DNA of 64,000 bases from Hemileia vastatrix (GCA_030280995.1 JASXTE010000005.1:27809501-27873500); one strand, 5' to 3'; numbered from the stretch's first letter, positions 30,195 to 41,650 are shown. Notes: generated by a model not told the origin, from the sequence alone. Numbers and translations are program-made.

Positions 30195-32842
30195 ATAAAA
30201 AAAGATGGCTAAAAATCAATTATTTTAGACATTAAATGAGTCAATGTATTTCCCATTTTTATTAAAAAGAAATACTATATTCATCCTCTTATATATTCCA
30301 AGTATCAACATTCATTACATGAATAAAAAATTATTTTTATTTAAATTAATTTAAAATGATCATATGATAAGTTTTCCAGTGAATAATTAACAAGAAAAAC
30401 AACTTCATAAGTTCAATTTAATTTAAATTGAACTTTTTGAAAAATATTTTTTCCTTTCTATTTTAAATATTTAAATTTTTTATTCATTAGTGTTATTTTA
30501 ACTTGAACATATAAATATATCTAAAAGAGTGTGTTACCAAGAAGTACCTGAATTATTTTTATTTAAAAGAGATATTTTCTTTCATTAAAATATATTGAAT
30601 TTAAATAGGAACTCTGGAACCTGTTTATATATTTTATAGGACTATATACATAACTGTAAGATTTTTTTTTTTCAGTCTATCATTTAGAAGCAAAATCATA
30701 CTATAATAATTGAAGATAAAATGACATCTATTGAATTTTTTTTTTAAAAAAGACTTTACAAAGTTTTCTATTTATTCCCATGACTCCATATCAAATAATA
30801 AAAATATTTTTGATAAAAAAAATATATATATATACTTAAATTTGAAATAAAATAATATCTACTTTTAAATTTTAAGAGTTCTAGTAGACTTCTCACAGCT
30901 TAACTAAGCTTGAACCACAGTCAGGCATAGGTTCTCATTGAGAGTTCAATCTATGATCTATCAAAGCTAAGATATTTAATTTTATAAAATTGTATGTATT
31001 TATTTCCATAAAAGATTTTTGGAAAGTAAGAGAGTTCATAGAGTTGTTTCTTTTATTGATTAAATAATAATATGCATACTAATAAATAAAATAAGTGTTA
31101 TTCATATGAGTGTTTATTTATTATATGTATTTATTAATGTATATACAGTAATCAGAAATTGAGATATTAAGATAAAATTTTAGTTATATTGATAGATCTT
31201 GAGTTAAATTTTCATTTGAAGCTCATGATTCATGAAAAAAAATAATTTTTACCTCACCAGCAGCGCTCACATGTAAATTCAAAACTATGTAAGTTAACCT
31301 GATGAGGCCTATCAAAATGGGTAAAGCATTAATCAAGTTTTTTGGTTTCAAATTATTTTCTAAAATACATTCTTTTTTTTTCAATATATATATAATTATA
31401 AATTAAATTAAATAAAATTGTTTTAAAGAAGAATTATACTACTATTATATGGGTTTTTCTTATATTCTATTGCTTCTAATTCTTTATATTTTAATATATA
31501 TATAAATAATAATCAATACATCTTTATGTTGAATAAGTGAGCATTGATAAAGATTCATACAAGATAATTTGAAAATTATTTACATGATAGCATAAAAAAA
31601 AGAGCTGTTTTATTCTATTTAAAATTCTGATGTATGTCTAAAACTACCTCAGATTTAATTTTGGTACCTTAGAGATTTCATGTTTTAAGTAACATTTTAT
31701 GTCAGTGTACTCTGTTCTTTGCCCAAAGAACAGAGTCCATCTTCCTTTTTTCACACATACTTTTTACCATTCCTCACCCCTTTAAATGAAATAAACACAT
31801 TCTTTTATGCCCTCCCCACCCCTTTTGCTACCCTCCCCTTTTGCTCCCCATTCACCCCTCCCAAACCCTGTTCTACACTTGAAAATCTTCAGAAACTCTC
31901 TCCAAACCTTCTTGCTACACCACATAACCTTCCTCACCCCTTTTGCTAGACTCCCAAACCCTTCTAGACTTATTAATTAGACACCCCCTTTCTCCCCTTT
32001 ACCTCGCTTCCCCAACCTTTGAACCCCATCTCACTCCCTTCAAATCCAGTCCCTATTTCTATCTATAGAAATAAAGTACTAGTGAGGAGTGGGGAGATTA
32101 GAAAACTGGATGAAGAGAAGTGGAGAGGGGTGGAGAGCAAGAGAAGAAGGTGAAAAGGGATGGAAACCAATGAAGCAGGGAGTGTAAAGGGTGGGGAGAA
32201 AGATTAGAGGAGATGAAAAAAGAAAGCTATTGAAGGGGAAGTATTGTGGTATTCTTGAGAGGAAATACACAAAGATGGTGAAAGAAGTTAGTGATACAAA
32301 ATAAATATCCAAAGAACATCAAATATACAAAATATTTTGCAAGGAAAGGAACATTAATTACCTGATTCCTATAAACTCACAAGTCATATACTTATTGTTT
32401 CTTCATTTACTTAAATCAAATAAAAATTCTACATTTTAATATTTTGAAATTTAGAAGATGAAGGGAAATAAATTTTAATAAACATTAGTATGAAATTTTT
32501 TTTATTTACTAGTAAAATAGGGTATGTATTTAAATTTTAAAAATTATATGTCTAAGTAAAGTCTTTTTAGCATCCTATTTATGATTTTTGAGCCTTGTTT
32601 GAATATTTTCATGATTTATAACATTCAATACTATCTAATCACACAATTAGTATATAATTTTTTCAATTATTGAAAAGATTAAAATAAATAATATCAATGC
32701 AAAAAATATTTTTTATGAACAAGTTCATATATTATATATTATAATTTCTCCATGTATTGTTGGCCAAAGAAACTTATATAATTTATTCAGATGGTTTCTT
32801 ATTGACTCTATACTTTGGTGTTTTTTTGAAACTGTGAAAATA
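30195..32842. mobile_element. Left part of a CACTA-like element (K1), decayed
   Basis: AT-rich and non-coding. The stretch at 30893-31040 matches 60275-60420 inside K2, and 31709-32300 repeats the layout of 60998-61760 in K2: hairpin, CT-rich block, GA-rich block. The element continues beyond the D insertion and ends at 54814. Its left terminus was not identified. Confidence 0.55.
31709..31736. repeat. Perfect 13-bp-stem hairpin in K1
   Basis: ACTCTGTTCTTTG, CC, then its reverse complement. Compared with the copies at 29778 and 29861, an inner C-G pair is replaced by T-A with pairing kept. Confidence 0.8.
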
Positions 32843-32847
32843 AACTC
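32843..32847. repeat. Target-site duplication of element D, left
   Basis: AACTC, matched exactly at 54524-54528 beyond the other LTR. Confidence 0.9.
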
Positions 32848-33655
32848 TGTCAAGGTCCCCTTTTGGTCTAGAAAATTTGGTACGGGGTTTTTACAAGGAT
32901 TTTATGAATTATAATGGATTCTCAACAAGTGGTACCTATTTCTTTATCAAAGTGATTTAATTACTCAAATAAAAGAGTTAGATTTAAAATATTGATATAA
33001 TTTATAGATCAGAGTTACGTTATTGTAAATACTAATTTTATAAAATATAAGAATAAGTTTTATGTTTGTAATTATCATAAAAAGATTTAGTAAAGGAATG
33101 ATGAAAAAGCACAAAAAGGAGGGGCCTTTTATAGGCAAAATGTGAGAAAACAAAACACGGGATTAATATCTCCTAATACAAGAGTATGAGAGGGAAAAGT
33201 TAAATAAAAGAAAGTATGTGAAATAATAGAATCTATACTAAATGGAGCATCAAGGAAGATATCAGTATTATTTGAAATAAAACTTAAGTTTCTCTTGATT
33301 GTCACATTTAATACTAAACATTTGATTTTAAAATGTAGATTCAACGGTATTTACAATTCTAAATAAAAGAATTTGAATTTTTTAGAATTTTTAATTATTT
33401 TTTAATACTAATTTTATTCCTACTCCTCTGTATGATTGATCACTGGTGTTAGGGAATAAAATATGTATGGGACAGGTACTTATTATCTTTTATTAATTAT
33501 CTACCTTTCTTAATTTACTTAACTAGTTATTTTTAAGTAATACATAAGTAGTTAAAATAATTAATTATTTTATTAATAAGTATTAAAAAGGCGTGGCTTC
33601 ACTTCAGTAAGAAAATCAATTATTTTACTGGGTGAGTCTAGTAGCCTGGCTGACA
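32848..33655 (-). repeat. 3' LTR of element D
   Basis: 808 bp, same length as 53716-54523 and roughly 98% identical by eye. Ends are TGTCA and TGACA in element orientation. Confidence 0.92.
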
Positions 33656-33667
33656 CTTCCTCACTCT
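33656..33667 (-). other. Polypurine tract, element D
   Basis: AGAGTGAGGAAG on the minus strand directly before the LTR start TGTCAGCC; the primer for plus-strand synthesis. Confidence 0.75.
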
Positions 33668-33774
33668 AAAAAAACAATAAAAAAAATGCTATGATTTTTC
33701 TTTTTATACTTTTTTAGTAGAGTAGGAAGATTAGATATCTCCTTCCCAGGTATCCAAGAATCATATTCAGATGA
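33661..33774 (-). pseudogene. Second half of the D chromodomain, after an in-frame stop
   Basis: Continuing the D frame past the stop gives S-S-E-Y-D-S-W-I-P, E-I and L-P-T-L-L in the order of the second half of a chromodomain (the conserved W followed by E-N-L-like and leucine-rich helix). The frame ends at TGA 33661-33663, next to the polypurine tract. Confidence 0.7.
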
Positions 33775-36700
33775 TTAATTCTTGAATCTCAATAAGTATG
33801 CTGTACCTTTTTCAGCAGTGACTATTCTGTCAATTAGAATTTTTTCAATTTCTGCTGTTTCAGTGATTTCATTTGGGGTTTTCTTTGGTCTTCCCCTCCT
33901 TTTTGGAAATAAATCACTATTGGATGTGTAAGGTTTCAGAAGAGATATTGGAAAAATAGGATGTTTTCTGTCATATGGAGAATACAAAATAACCTCAACT
34001 GAATTATCTCCAATCATTCTTCTGACAACAAATGGACCAACAAATGGATCTTTCAATTTTTTATTACCTTGTAAGTTAAAGTGGACTGTAGAAATCAACA
34101 CTTCATCACCCTTTTTAAAAGTGTATTCTTTATGGGATATGTCCCATCTTTTCTTCTCATATTCAAATGATTTTTCAATACATTGTTGAGCATGATTTCT
34201 GCAAATTTGTTGCATTTGAAGAAAAGACTTTACACCAGGATGTATATCCAATTTAGGTATTTTGTTATTGAGAATTTGGGCAGGAGTGTTTGGAACATAT
34301 CCAAGCCAGAGCTCAAAAGGCTTTCTTTGAGTAACAGAATGAACAGTGCTGTTATAAGTAAATTCCAACCCACAAAGTAAAGTAACCCAATCATGAGTAA
34401 ATCTGTCATTATCTTTATACTCAAGGCCAAAGGCACAATACCTTCTTATCATGTCCTCTAAAGTCTGAATCATTCTTTCAGCTAAGCCATCAGTCTGTGG
34501 ATGATGGGCAGTAGAAAGTTTCAGATCACAACCACAAACATCCATCAGAGACATCCAAAATTCAGAAGTAAATTTAGGTTCTCTGTCAGAGATTATGGCT
34601 TTAGGAAAACCAGCAGTATTAAACATATGAGACCACCATAAGAAAGCTAATTCTTTAGTGGAAACATCCTTGTGAGTAGGGATAAATTTACACATTTTAG
34701 TGAATCTATCCACAATAACCCAACAAGAGTTATAACTGTCTTTTCCAGCAATTTGTAATCCTGTTACAAAATCCATGTTTATTATTTGCCATGGTGCATC
34801 AGGAGGTTCAATATGTTGCATTAATCCTGATCTTTTACCAGTCAATCTTTTTGATTTTTGGCAAGAATCACAAGATTCAACATATAATTTGGTGTCTTCA
34901 GACATATTTACCCACCAAGCAGTGTTCTTAATTCTGATCATTGTTTTTTCAAGATCAAAATGTCCAGCCAATATGTCATCATGACAAATTTTCAAGATGA
35001 TTTCTCTCATAGAAGGAGGAATAACAATAACATTACTCAACTTTCTTCTATAATATAGATATCCTTCATCAATTGAAAATTTACCTTTTTTCAAATCCTT
35101 CTGGTACTTTGGTGGAAGGGTTTTAATTAATGCTTGTATTGAAGCATTCTTTGGATCATTTGATATGGTGCATAACTTTTTCAACCCATTGTCCTTATCA
35201 TATGAATCCAGAATAATCTGTAATAGCTCTTCCTCCATATCAACCACATATATCCCATGTATATGAATAATTTCATCCTCAGGGTCATAAGCAGGATTAG
35301 AGTCATTATTTGGTAAAGGTAACCTAGATAACATATCCACATTTGAGTGAACAATACCCGCCCTATGAATAATTGTCATTCTCCCTCTGTATTCTTGAAC
35401 AGCCAACTGCCATCTAAACATATGTCTGTTTGGTGTTTTCAAGTTCAAAAGGGATTTAACTGCACTGCATTCAGTGACAAGTTCAAATTTCTGGTCATCT
35501 AGGTAATAATGAAGCTTTTCTAGAGCCCACACTACAGCTAAACATTCCAATTGAGTAGCACCATATTTCAATTCACTATTTCTCAAGGTTCTTGAAATAT
35601 AACAAATTACTACTTCTGAAACTTTATCATTTATCACTTGTTTTTGATTGAGGGCAGCACCAAGACCAATGAAACTGGCATCAGTATACAAAACAAATGG
35701 TTGATTAAAGTCAGGTAAATCAAGAATTGGTGCTGACATCAAACAGTGTTTCATAGTGTCAAAGGCTCTCTGTCTTTCACTATTCCAGACAAAAGCAACA
35801 TCCTTTCTAGTTAATTGGGTAAGGGGTAAAGCTATAACTTGGTAGTTTTTAATATACTGTCTATAGTATCCACACATTCCCAAAAAACTCTGGAGCTCTC
35901 TAACTGTAGTAGGAGCCTTCACCTGTTGTATGGCTGCCACTTTGTTTTGGTCAACACATATCTGTAATCCTGAAACAACATGACCAAGAACTTTTAAAGA
36001 ATGAAAACCAAATTTACATTTCTTCAAGGAAAGTTTCATATTTATTTCATCCATTTTCTGGAACACTTTACACAGGTGGTTAAGATGGTCCTCAAATGTT
36101 TTTGAGAATATAATAATATCATCAATATAAACCATCAGCCATCCTTCAATAATCTCTTTATGGAATGTGTAATCCATGACTTTTTGGAAAACTGAAGGGG
36201 AATTTTTAGGGCCAAAAGGCATCCTAATATACTTATAAATACCCATATGAGTAGAAATCATCAGAAAATTCTGAGAATTTTTCTCAACAGGTACCTGGTG
36301 ATATCCCTTGTTACCATCCAAACAGCTGATATATTTAGCTCCCTGTAAAGTAGCATGTATAGAGCTAATTCTAGGTAAAGGGTAGATATCATCAACAGTA
36401 TAAGTATTTAGTGCTCTATAATCACCACATAACCTGGCTTTATCTTTCTCATAAGGAATTAGGACAGGTGAGATAACACAATATTTAGGTGTTTCAACTA
36501 CCTTTTCAATAATATTCATTTTCAAAAGGGTAGAGATATTGTCTTCAATATCTTTTCCCTTTGTGGGAGAAGCGGGATAAGGCTTCTTCTTTAAACTAGG
36601 TGGTATATCAGTTAATGGACAAGACAATGAAAGTCTCATTTCCTCTTTAACTAATCCCAGTTTATGTGACCCATGAGCAAAGGCCATAGGAAAAGACTTT

Positions 36701-39699
36701 ATCAAGTTAATGATGGAATCTTTATCCTCACCAGAAAGTTGTTCTCCAAAAGAAGCATTGTCAATTTCAGACATAAGGGCATGCATTTTTTTTGTAGATC
36801 TTCCTTTATATTGAACCACAGAATTACATGTGTTCAATTCTGGTTTTAATAATTTTTTAGGGTAGGAAATCTTAAATTTTCTCTTCCCATTCATCCCCAT
36901 TGTGAAACATTGGTTTGAAGGATCCAATTTTATGCCATACTTGGTTAAAATATCATTCCCTACAATAAACAAATTGCTCAAGTTATCATTTTTCATGACA
37001 ACAAAATCACAAATAGCTCTTACAAAACCATGGTTATATTTAAAAAACACTGTGGTTTTGTATTTACCAATGGGGGACAAAACAGAGCCATACCCTCTCC
37101 AATTTTCAGAAATGATAGGCATCAGTTTTGATTTATAGTCTTGATCTACTGAAGCAAGTGCTCTTTCAGATACTATACTTCCTCCAGCTCCAGAATCCAG
37201 AACAACTTCAATGCTGGTTCCATTGAACAAGACTGGTGCCTTGAGAGGGGCAATAACAATTGGGCTATCCTCAATGTTCTTTATGATCTCAGCATATTCA
37301 ACTGTAGATAAATCATTATTATCAATATCAATTGTATTTAAATAATGGATATCCCCTTCCAGCATCAATATTTCTTGTTGAGATTCATATGAAATATTGC
37401 TGGCACACTCACTTGAAGTATCCTTCAGTGCTACTGTGTCATCAGCATGCTCCTCTGTTTGTTCTACAAGGTTTATCTTCTTGTCACAAACATGGCCCTT
37501 CTGCCAAGGTTTGCTGCACTTGAAACAAGTGTTTGTTGCATACTTTTTAGGTGCAACAGGTGAAGAAGGCTTCCTAACCTTTTCCAGAGGTTTCTGTTGA
37601 AAAGTTGAGGGTTTTTCCCAAGTGGTTCTAGGAATGAATCTTCTGGCGTCATACTTGTTGTTTAGAATAATCTCATTACAAGTATTGATGAAAGAAGAAG
37701 GTTCTCTGGTGAACTCAGTCCTAGCCACTATCAAGTCTCTCAAAGACATTGGTAATTTATAGAGGATCCTCTCCTTCCATAACTCAAACTCCATCTTTGG
37801 GTCCATAGCTCTTAATATTTTAACAAGTTTCATTAAGAGCTCAATAGGTTTATCAGTAGAAGAACTATATTTAGTTTCCTCATACTGCCTTTGTTGAGCC
37901 ATTCTAAACTTGGAGCCCCCAAATTGTGCTTTAATTAATTTCTTCCAATCTTCCCATGAGTAATCATTCCCATCTAATAGAACAGATTCATACCACATAA
38001 GGGCTACATTGGTAAATAAAGAAATTAACTTAGACACAACTTCCTCATCTGGGAGTTTGTAAGAGTTTTTCAACTTATCAATTCTGCAAATAAATTGTTG
38101 CCAATCAGAAGAGGAACCACCATCAAATGTTGGATTCTGGTCAAGTTTTGGCCAATTCTTTTGATTTGAAGGAGTCTCCTTAGTACTAGCTTGTTTCTGA
38201 GTAAGAAGCAGCTGTAACTTCTCCAATTGGGCTGTAATCTCATTGTTCAATACCTCTATTGAAGATCCTGGTGCATCATCAATTTTTGATGGAAACTCAG
38301 TGGTATCAACAGGTATTTCTGGATCTATTTTTATTTTAGATGAACTAGCCACAGGTAATATTTGAGCATGCTGCACTATATGTTCCTTCACAGAAATGTC
38401 ATTCAACAATGAATTCAATTTTTCTTCAATGGTTGTTAGTCTTGTTTTCATTCTTGGAAGACTAGATAAACTCTCATTGATAGTTGCAAAAGATAACTGA
38501 TTTTTATTTTGAAAAGATGAATAATGGTCATTAAATCTCTTCAGATTCATCTTATCTATCTCCAGCTCTTCACAATAGATTGATACAGTATCTTTCAGTT
38601 TAGATAAATCATTTTTGATATTTTGCCACAAAGCAACCTTCTTTTCATGAGTTGCCTTATAGTCAAACAAATCATCAGAAACTTTTTGCAATTCACTCCT
38701 TAAGGATTGATACCCTTTCTCAGTTAATAAACCATTAAACTTCTGAGTTAATTGCATATTGTTCATAATATGATTCTGCTTTGCAATAATATCTCTCAAG
38801 TACTCATCATTAATCTTTGCTACATCTGGAGTGTTTCTCAATAAGGAAACTGAGTAACTTTCCAGACTCTCAAAAAACTCAGGGTCAAGAGTTTCATCAA
38901 TCACAGCCATATCAGGGTTAATCATTGAAGTAGCAATTAAAAGTAAAGGATTAGATACATGAGTGATTTGTCTACTACTCTCAGCCTCTACTGGTCTCAA
39001 GGTTTCATCTTCCCTTCCAGATTTACCTGAAGGAACAGAATCAGCTACAAGAAATGGCACTTGAGAATCAATAGAGGGGCTTACCAAGGTTTTCTGGGTA
39101 TGACCATATTTGGCTTCCTTCTTCTTTTGCCTCTTTGATAGGGGTGAGGAGGGTTGGGGTTTACCTGGGTGGGTCTTTATGGACCTGCCTGAGTCAACTG
39201 ATGCTATTTTTGAGACAGTTTGTCCCACTGAGTGTTTAACCAGTCCCACTGCCACTTTGATACTTCCACCTTCTCCTCCTGGGACTGGGGGGCCAATTGT
39301 TGTTGATTCTCGGGGGGAAGAGGTTTCTTCTTCTCTTGAAGAAGGGAATCTATTTTTCTTACCTTCTCTTCCAGAGCATTTACCTTTGTCTTTAGTTTCA
39401 AATTTTCTGCCTTTAACTCGTTTATGTGAGATGACAGGTTCTTTACTTGTTGGGGCAGTGGCATCTTTTTTATTTTGAAGCCTTTTGGAAGTTCTTCTTG
39501 TTGGTTTACCACGGGCTTCTGATCCTGAGTTTTGTCTACTAGGACTTCCACTTCTTCCATCTCCACATCCTGCTTGGGGCAATGATTTATTAATCTGAGA
39601 AATTTTTCTTGTTAAAGGAGAACTTACAGAAGTAGGCTCATCATAGTCAATCAAGTCAAGTTCCTCTTCATGTGCAGCAGAGCTACTTTGGTCATTCAT
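33775..39699 (-). CDS. gag-pol: Element D Gag-Pol polyprotein (chromovirus-like, 1974 aa)
   Basis: Single long frame. Seen: a Ser/Lys-rich N-terminus (1-250); coiled-coil-like gag (about 300-460); a retroviral-type gag core near 520-640; a zinc knuckle C-F-K-C...H-V-C near 726-740; protease D-S-G-A near 834; RT with Y-I-D-D near 1190; RNase H with Y-T-D-A-S near 1338; an integrase zinc site (about 1580-1612) and core D (about 1645), D (about 1706), E (about 1742); GPY/F near 1860; then the first half of a chromodomain before the stop. The remaining chromodomain half is open for 37 codons past the TAA (down to 33661). This argues for a nonsense change or readthrough. In chromoviruses the chromodomain directs integration to heterochromatin. 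The copy is otherwise intact; C is inserted upstream of its start. Confidence 0.93.
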   Translation of the reverse strand: MNDQSSSAAHEEELDLIDYDEPTSVSSPLTRKISQINKSLPQAGCGDGRSGSPSRQNSGSEARGKPTRRTSKRLQNKKDATAPTSKEPVISHKRVKGRKFETKDKGKCSGREGKKNRFPSSREEETSSPRESTTIGPPVPGGEGGSIKVAVGLVKHSVGQTVSKIASVDSGRSIKTHPGKPQPSSPLSKRQKKKEAKYGHTQKTLVSPSIDSQVPFLVADSVPSGKSGREDETLRPVEAESSRQITHVSNPLLLIATSMINPDMAVIDETLDPEFFESLESYSVSLLRNTPDVAKINDEYLRDIIAKQNHIMNNMQLTQKFNGLLTEKGYQSLRSELQKVSDDLFDYKATHEKKVALWQNIKNDLSKLKDTVSIYCEELEIDKMNLKRFNDHYSSFQNKNQLSFATINESLSSLPRMKTRLTTIEEKLNSLLNDISVKEHIVQHAQILPVASSSKIKIDPEIPVDTTEFPSKIDDAPGSSIEVLNNEITAQLEKLQLLLTQKQASTKETPSNQKNWPKLDQNPTFDGGSSSDWQQFICRIDKLKNSYKLPDEEVVSKLISLFTNVALMWYESVLLDGNDYSWEDWKKLIKAQFGGSKFRMAQQRQYEETKYSSSTDKPIELLMKLVKILRAMDPKMEFELWKERILYKLPMSLRDLIVARTEFTREPSSFINTCNEIILNNKYDARRFIPRTTWEKPSTFQQKPLEKVRKPSSPVAPKKYATNTCFKCSKPWQKGHVCDKKINLVEQTEEHADDTVALKDTSSECASNISYESQQEILMLEGDIHYLNTIDIDNNDLSTVEYAEIIKNIEDSPIVIAPLKAPVLFNGTSIEVVLDSGAGGSIVSERALASVDQDYKSKLMPIISENWRGYGSVLSPIGKYKTTVFFKYNHGFVRAICDFVVMKNDNLSNLFIVGNDILTKYGIKLDPSNQCFTMGMNGKRKFKISYPKKLLKPELNTCNSVVQYKGRSTKKMHALMSEIDNASFGEQLSGEDKDSIINLIKSFPMAFAHGSHKLGLVKEEMRLSLSCPLTDIPPSLKKKPYPASPTKGKDIEDNISTLLKMNIIEKVVETPKYCVISPVLIPYEKDKARLCGDYRALNTYTVDDIYPLPRISSIHATLQGAKYISCLDGNKGYHQVPVEKNSQNFLMISTHMGIYKYIRMPFGPKNSPSVFQKVMDYTFHKEIIEGWLMVYIDDIIIFSKTFEDHLNHLCKVFQKMDEINMKLSLKKCKFGFHSLKVLGHVVSGLQICVDQNKVAAIQQVKAPTTVRELQSFLGMCGYYRQYIKNYQVIALPLTQLTRKDVAFVWNSERQRAFDTMKHCLMSAPILDLPDFNQPFVLYTDASFIGLGAALNQKQVINDKVSEVVICYISRTLRNSELKYGATQLECLAVVWALEKLHYYLDDQKFELVTECSAVKSLLNLKTPNRHMFRWQLAVQEYRGRMTIIHRAGIVHSNVDMLSRLPLPNNDSNPAYDPEDEIIHIHGIYVVDMEEELLQIILDSYDKDNGLKKLCTISNDPKNASIQALIKTLPPKYQKDLKKGKFSIDEGYLYYRRKLSNVIVIPPSMREIILKICHDDILAGHFDLEKTMIRIKNTAWWVNMSEDTKLYVESCDSCQKSKRLTGKRSGLMQHIEPPDAPWQIINMDFVTGLQIAGKDSYNSCWVIVDRFTKMCKFIPTHKDVSTKELAFLWWSHMFNTAGFPKAIISDREPKFTSEFWMSLMDVCGCDLKLSTAHHPQTDGLAERMIQTLEDMIRRYCAFGLEYKDNDRFTHDWVTLLCGLEFTYNSTVHSVTQRKPFELWLGYVPNTPAQILNNKIPKLDIHPGVKSFLQMQQICRNHAQQCIEKSFEYEKKRWDISHKEYTFKKGDEVLISTVHFNLQGNKKLKDPFVGPFVVRRMIGDNSVEVILYSPYDRKHPIFPISLLKPYTSNSDLFPKRRGRPKKTPNEITETAEIEKILIDRIVTAEKGTAYLLRFKN
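39204..39560 (-). CDS. Overlapping 118-aa frame inside D gag
   Basis: A second frame within the first 165 codons of the D polyprotein, ATG at 39560. It has a strong coiled-coil stretch (heptad leucines, K/E rich), a Gln-rich part and a K-W-Q-W-D-W end. The relic at 20488-22230 keeps this frame (K-W-R-W-D-W, 21750-21947) with synonymous Ser and Lys codon changes, while the main frame there diverges. This suggests the overlapping frame was under selection. It could be a separate small protein or the original N-terminus joined by frameshifting. Function unknown. Confidence 0.45.
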   Translation of the reverse strand: MEEVEVLVDKTQDQKPVVNQQEELPKGFKIKKMPLPQQVKNLSSHINELKAENLKLKTKVNALEEKVRKIDSLLQEKKKPLPPENQQQLAPQSQEEKVEVSKWQWDWLNTQWDKLSQK

Positions 39700-40477
39700 T
39701 TTAAGCTTTAACTGAAATGAAGAAAAGAGACAATAGATGAATTAGTTTTTTATTTTTAATATTTATTTAACAGAAATAAAATAAAAATAATAAAAAAAAA
39801 TTTTTTTAGGATAAAAATTAACTAAATAAAATTAATTTATTAATTCAAAAATAATTTTAAAACCAGGCTTATAATATAATCAACTGAAGAAATAAATTAA
39901 AATTAATTAATAATAATTATTTTCAGAATTTAAATCAACTAAATAATTACCAGGACTTAATGTCAACTGAAGTAATCAAATATGAGTTTTATTAATTAAA
40001 AAATTTTTTTTGAACTACCAGGACTCAAGGTCAACTGAAGTAATTAAATATGAATTATTTATTAATTAAAAAAAATATTATTGTCAGGACAATTTGTCAA
40101 CTGGAACAATTAAAATTTAATCAGGACAAATGTCAACTGAAAAATTATAATAATTAATATTAAAATATAATTATTTTATTACTTCTGTGACTAAGAACAC
40201 TTATTGCTCTATTATGGTCAACCAGGAAAAATAAAAAAAAAATATAATAATAAAGATAAATTCCAAATTACCAGACACCTCCCCCTGTAAAATGAGCAAA
40301 TTAATACCACTTACAGAGTGCTGAGTAAAAGGAAATACGTAGCAAATGAAGAGTGAAGAGTAACCCACAAATAGTAATATCAATAATTACCACGATATAT
40401 ACAACGTTTAGTCAGTATATGAACCTAAGTTTTGGAGCGCGGTTCAATTCCCATTTGCAGCAAAACTTTTGTCACGT
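39700..40477 (-). other. 5' leader of element D with a repeated motif
   Basis: AT-rich leader between the D start codon and the C insertion. A motif CAGGAC-N4..6-GTC-AACTGRA occurs at 39950-39972, 40018-40040, 40085-40106 and 40122-40140, with a weaker copy at 39863-39889. The GAC/GTC arms can pair. Read on the + strand it resembles HP1 of elements A-C (short stem, then AACTG). Confidence 0.6.
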
Positions 40478-41569
40478 CGTAGACAATCCTACAGTACTAG
40501 CTATAGGCCTTTACCAAGGGAGTTGGAGAAAAACCAGAGAGAAAATCCCCTGTCCCTTTAGAAAAATAGAGTGAGATTTACTTGCTAAAGTAATTTGGTT
40601 CCTGTTTTGCTAAAGCTCCTGTTTAACACACTTGACTGCTTGATGAGCCAAGAAAGTAGTCACCAGATAGACTACCAGACCAAAGAACTGAAATGTAGAA
40701 CAAAGTCCACACCAGAGACAGCAAAGATACTTGATGTAGGCTGCAAATCTACACCAGAGACAGCAATAATACTTGCTATAGCTTGCAAGACTATAACAGA
40801 GAAAACAGTTGCCAAAGTTAAGTTAAATGAAGAACTCACTTGCAACAAACACAGCCAATTGTGGCCAGAAAACAGTGAAAACTGAGTGAGGAAAAATGAT
40901 ATCACCTCAAGATGGTTGTATGATGATTAAGGTTGCCCCAAACTGTCTTATTCCCTATGTACACACAGACCACTATCTAAGAGCCCATGTGCACCCACCA
41001 ATCTGGCACCTGTACCTGCCAAATTGCATAAAAAACCCTCCTGAAGCGCTCCCCAACCTCCTAAAACAGAGGCGGGCAGGCCGCCCAATGTTGGAGATGC
41101 TGCCTGAAGCAGCCCGGCCTCCCTGAAGCCAGAAAACCAATAAAAACAACTAATCTACTTAGAAAAATTAGCTACAACTACTAAAATCTTTAAAACACGG
41201 AATTTCACTATAACAACATTGAGAGATGAAATATAGAGAAAAATTATCTCTATCCAATGGTACTAAGCACTTAACCCTAAGACTTAAGGTTAGCCCGTAA
41301 AACACAAAAACAAAATTAAACAGCAATCTTTTATATATGAAAAATGAGGAAATGACCCCTTAAAACTCAGAATATGAAAAATGTCTACAAGACATAAATT
41401 ATAGAGAAAAACCAGGGCTATCCAATGATAGTACCCACATATCCTCAGACCCAATATCCACGGAATAAAACCAGAAAAATACCCAATTCTTTAATAGATG
41501 TCAATTAAGACATGCACAAACCGCGCCAAATCACACAACAAAGGCCCCTGCCAATGTTGGAAGACCACA
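40478..41569 (-). repeat. 3' LTR of element C
   Basis: 1092 bp, paired with 52516-53589 (1074 bp). The length difference is one 18-bp block near 41083-41100. The left terminus reads CGTAGAC instead of TGTAGAC. The flank before it is ACGT, the flank beyond the other LTR is ACAT. Confidence 0.92.
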
Positions 41570-41586
41570 TCCTCCCTCCAATTGAG
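41570..41586 (-). other. Polypurine tract, element C
   Basis: Minus strand AATTGGAGGGAGGA directly before TGTGGTC of the LTR; same tract as in A and B. Confidence 0.8.
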
Positions 41587-41650
41587 AATGTCCGCATTCT
41601 TTCTTCATCTAACCACCATTTTTAACCTTCTTCCCAAATCTGCCTCTGAA

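Noticed and set aside
28306..32842. Left end of K1 at one of the MITEs
   Set aside because: M1 and M3 have their own matched target duplications, and M2's left end is of the wrong type; the K1 left end remains unknown.
40436..40466. tRNA or SINE from a GGTTCAATTCC B-box-like sequence
   Set aside because: No acceptor or D-arm could be paired around it; probably chance in the D leader.
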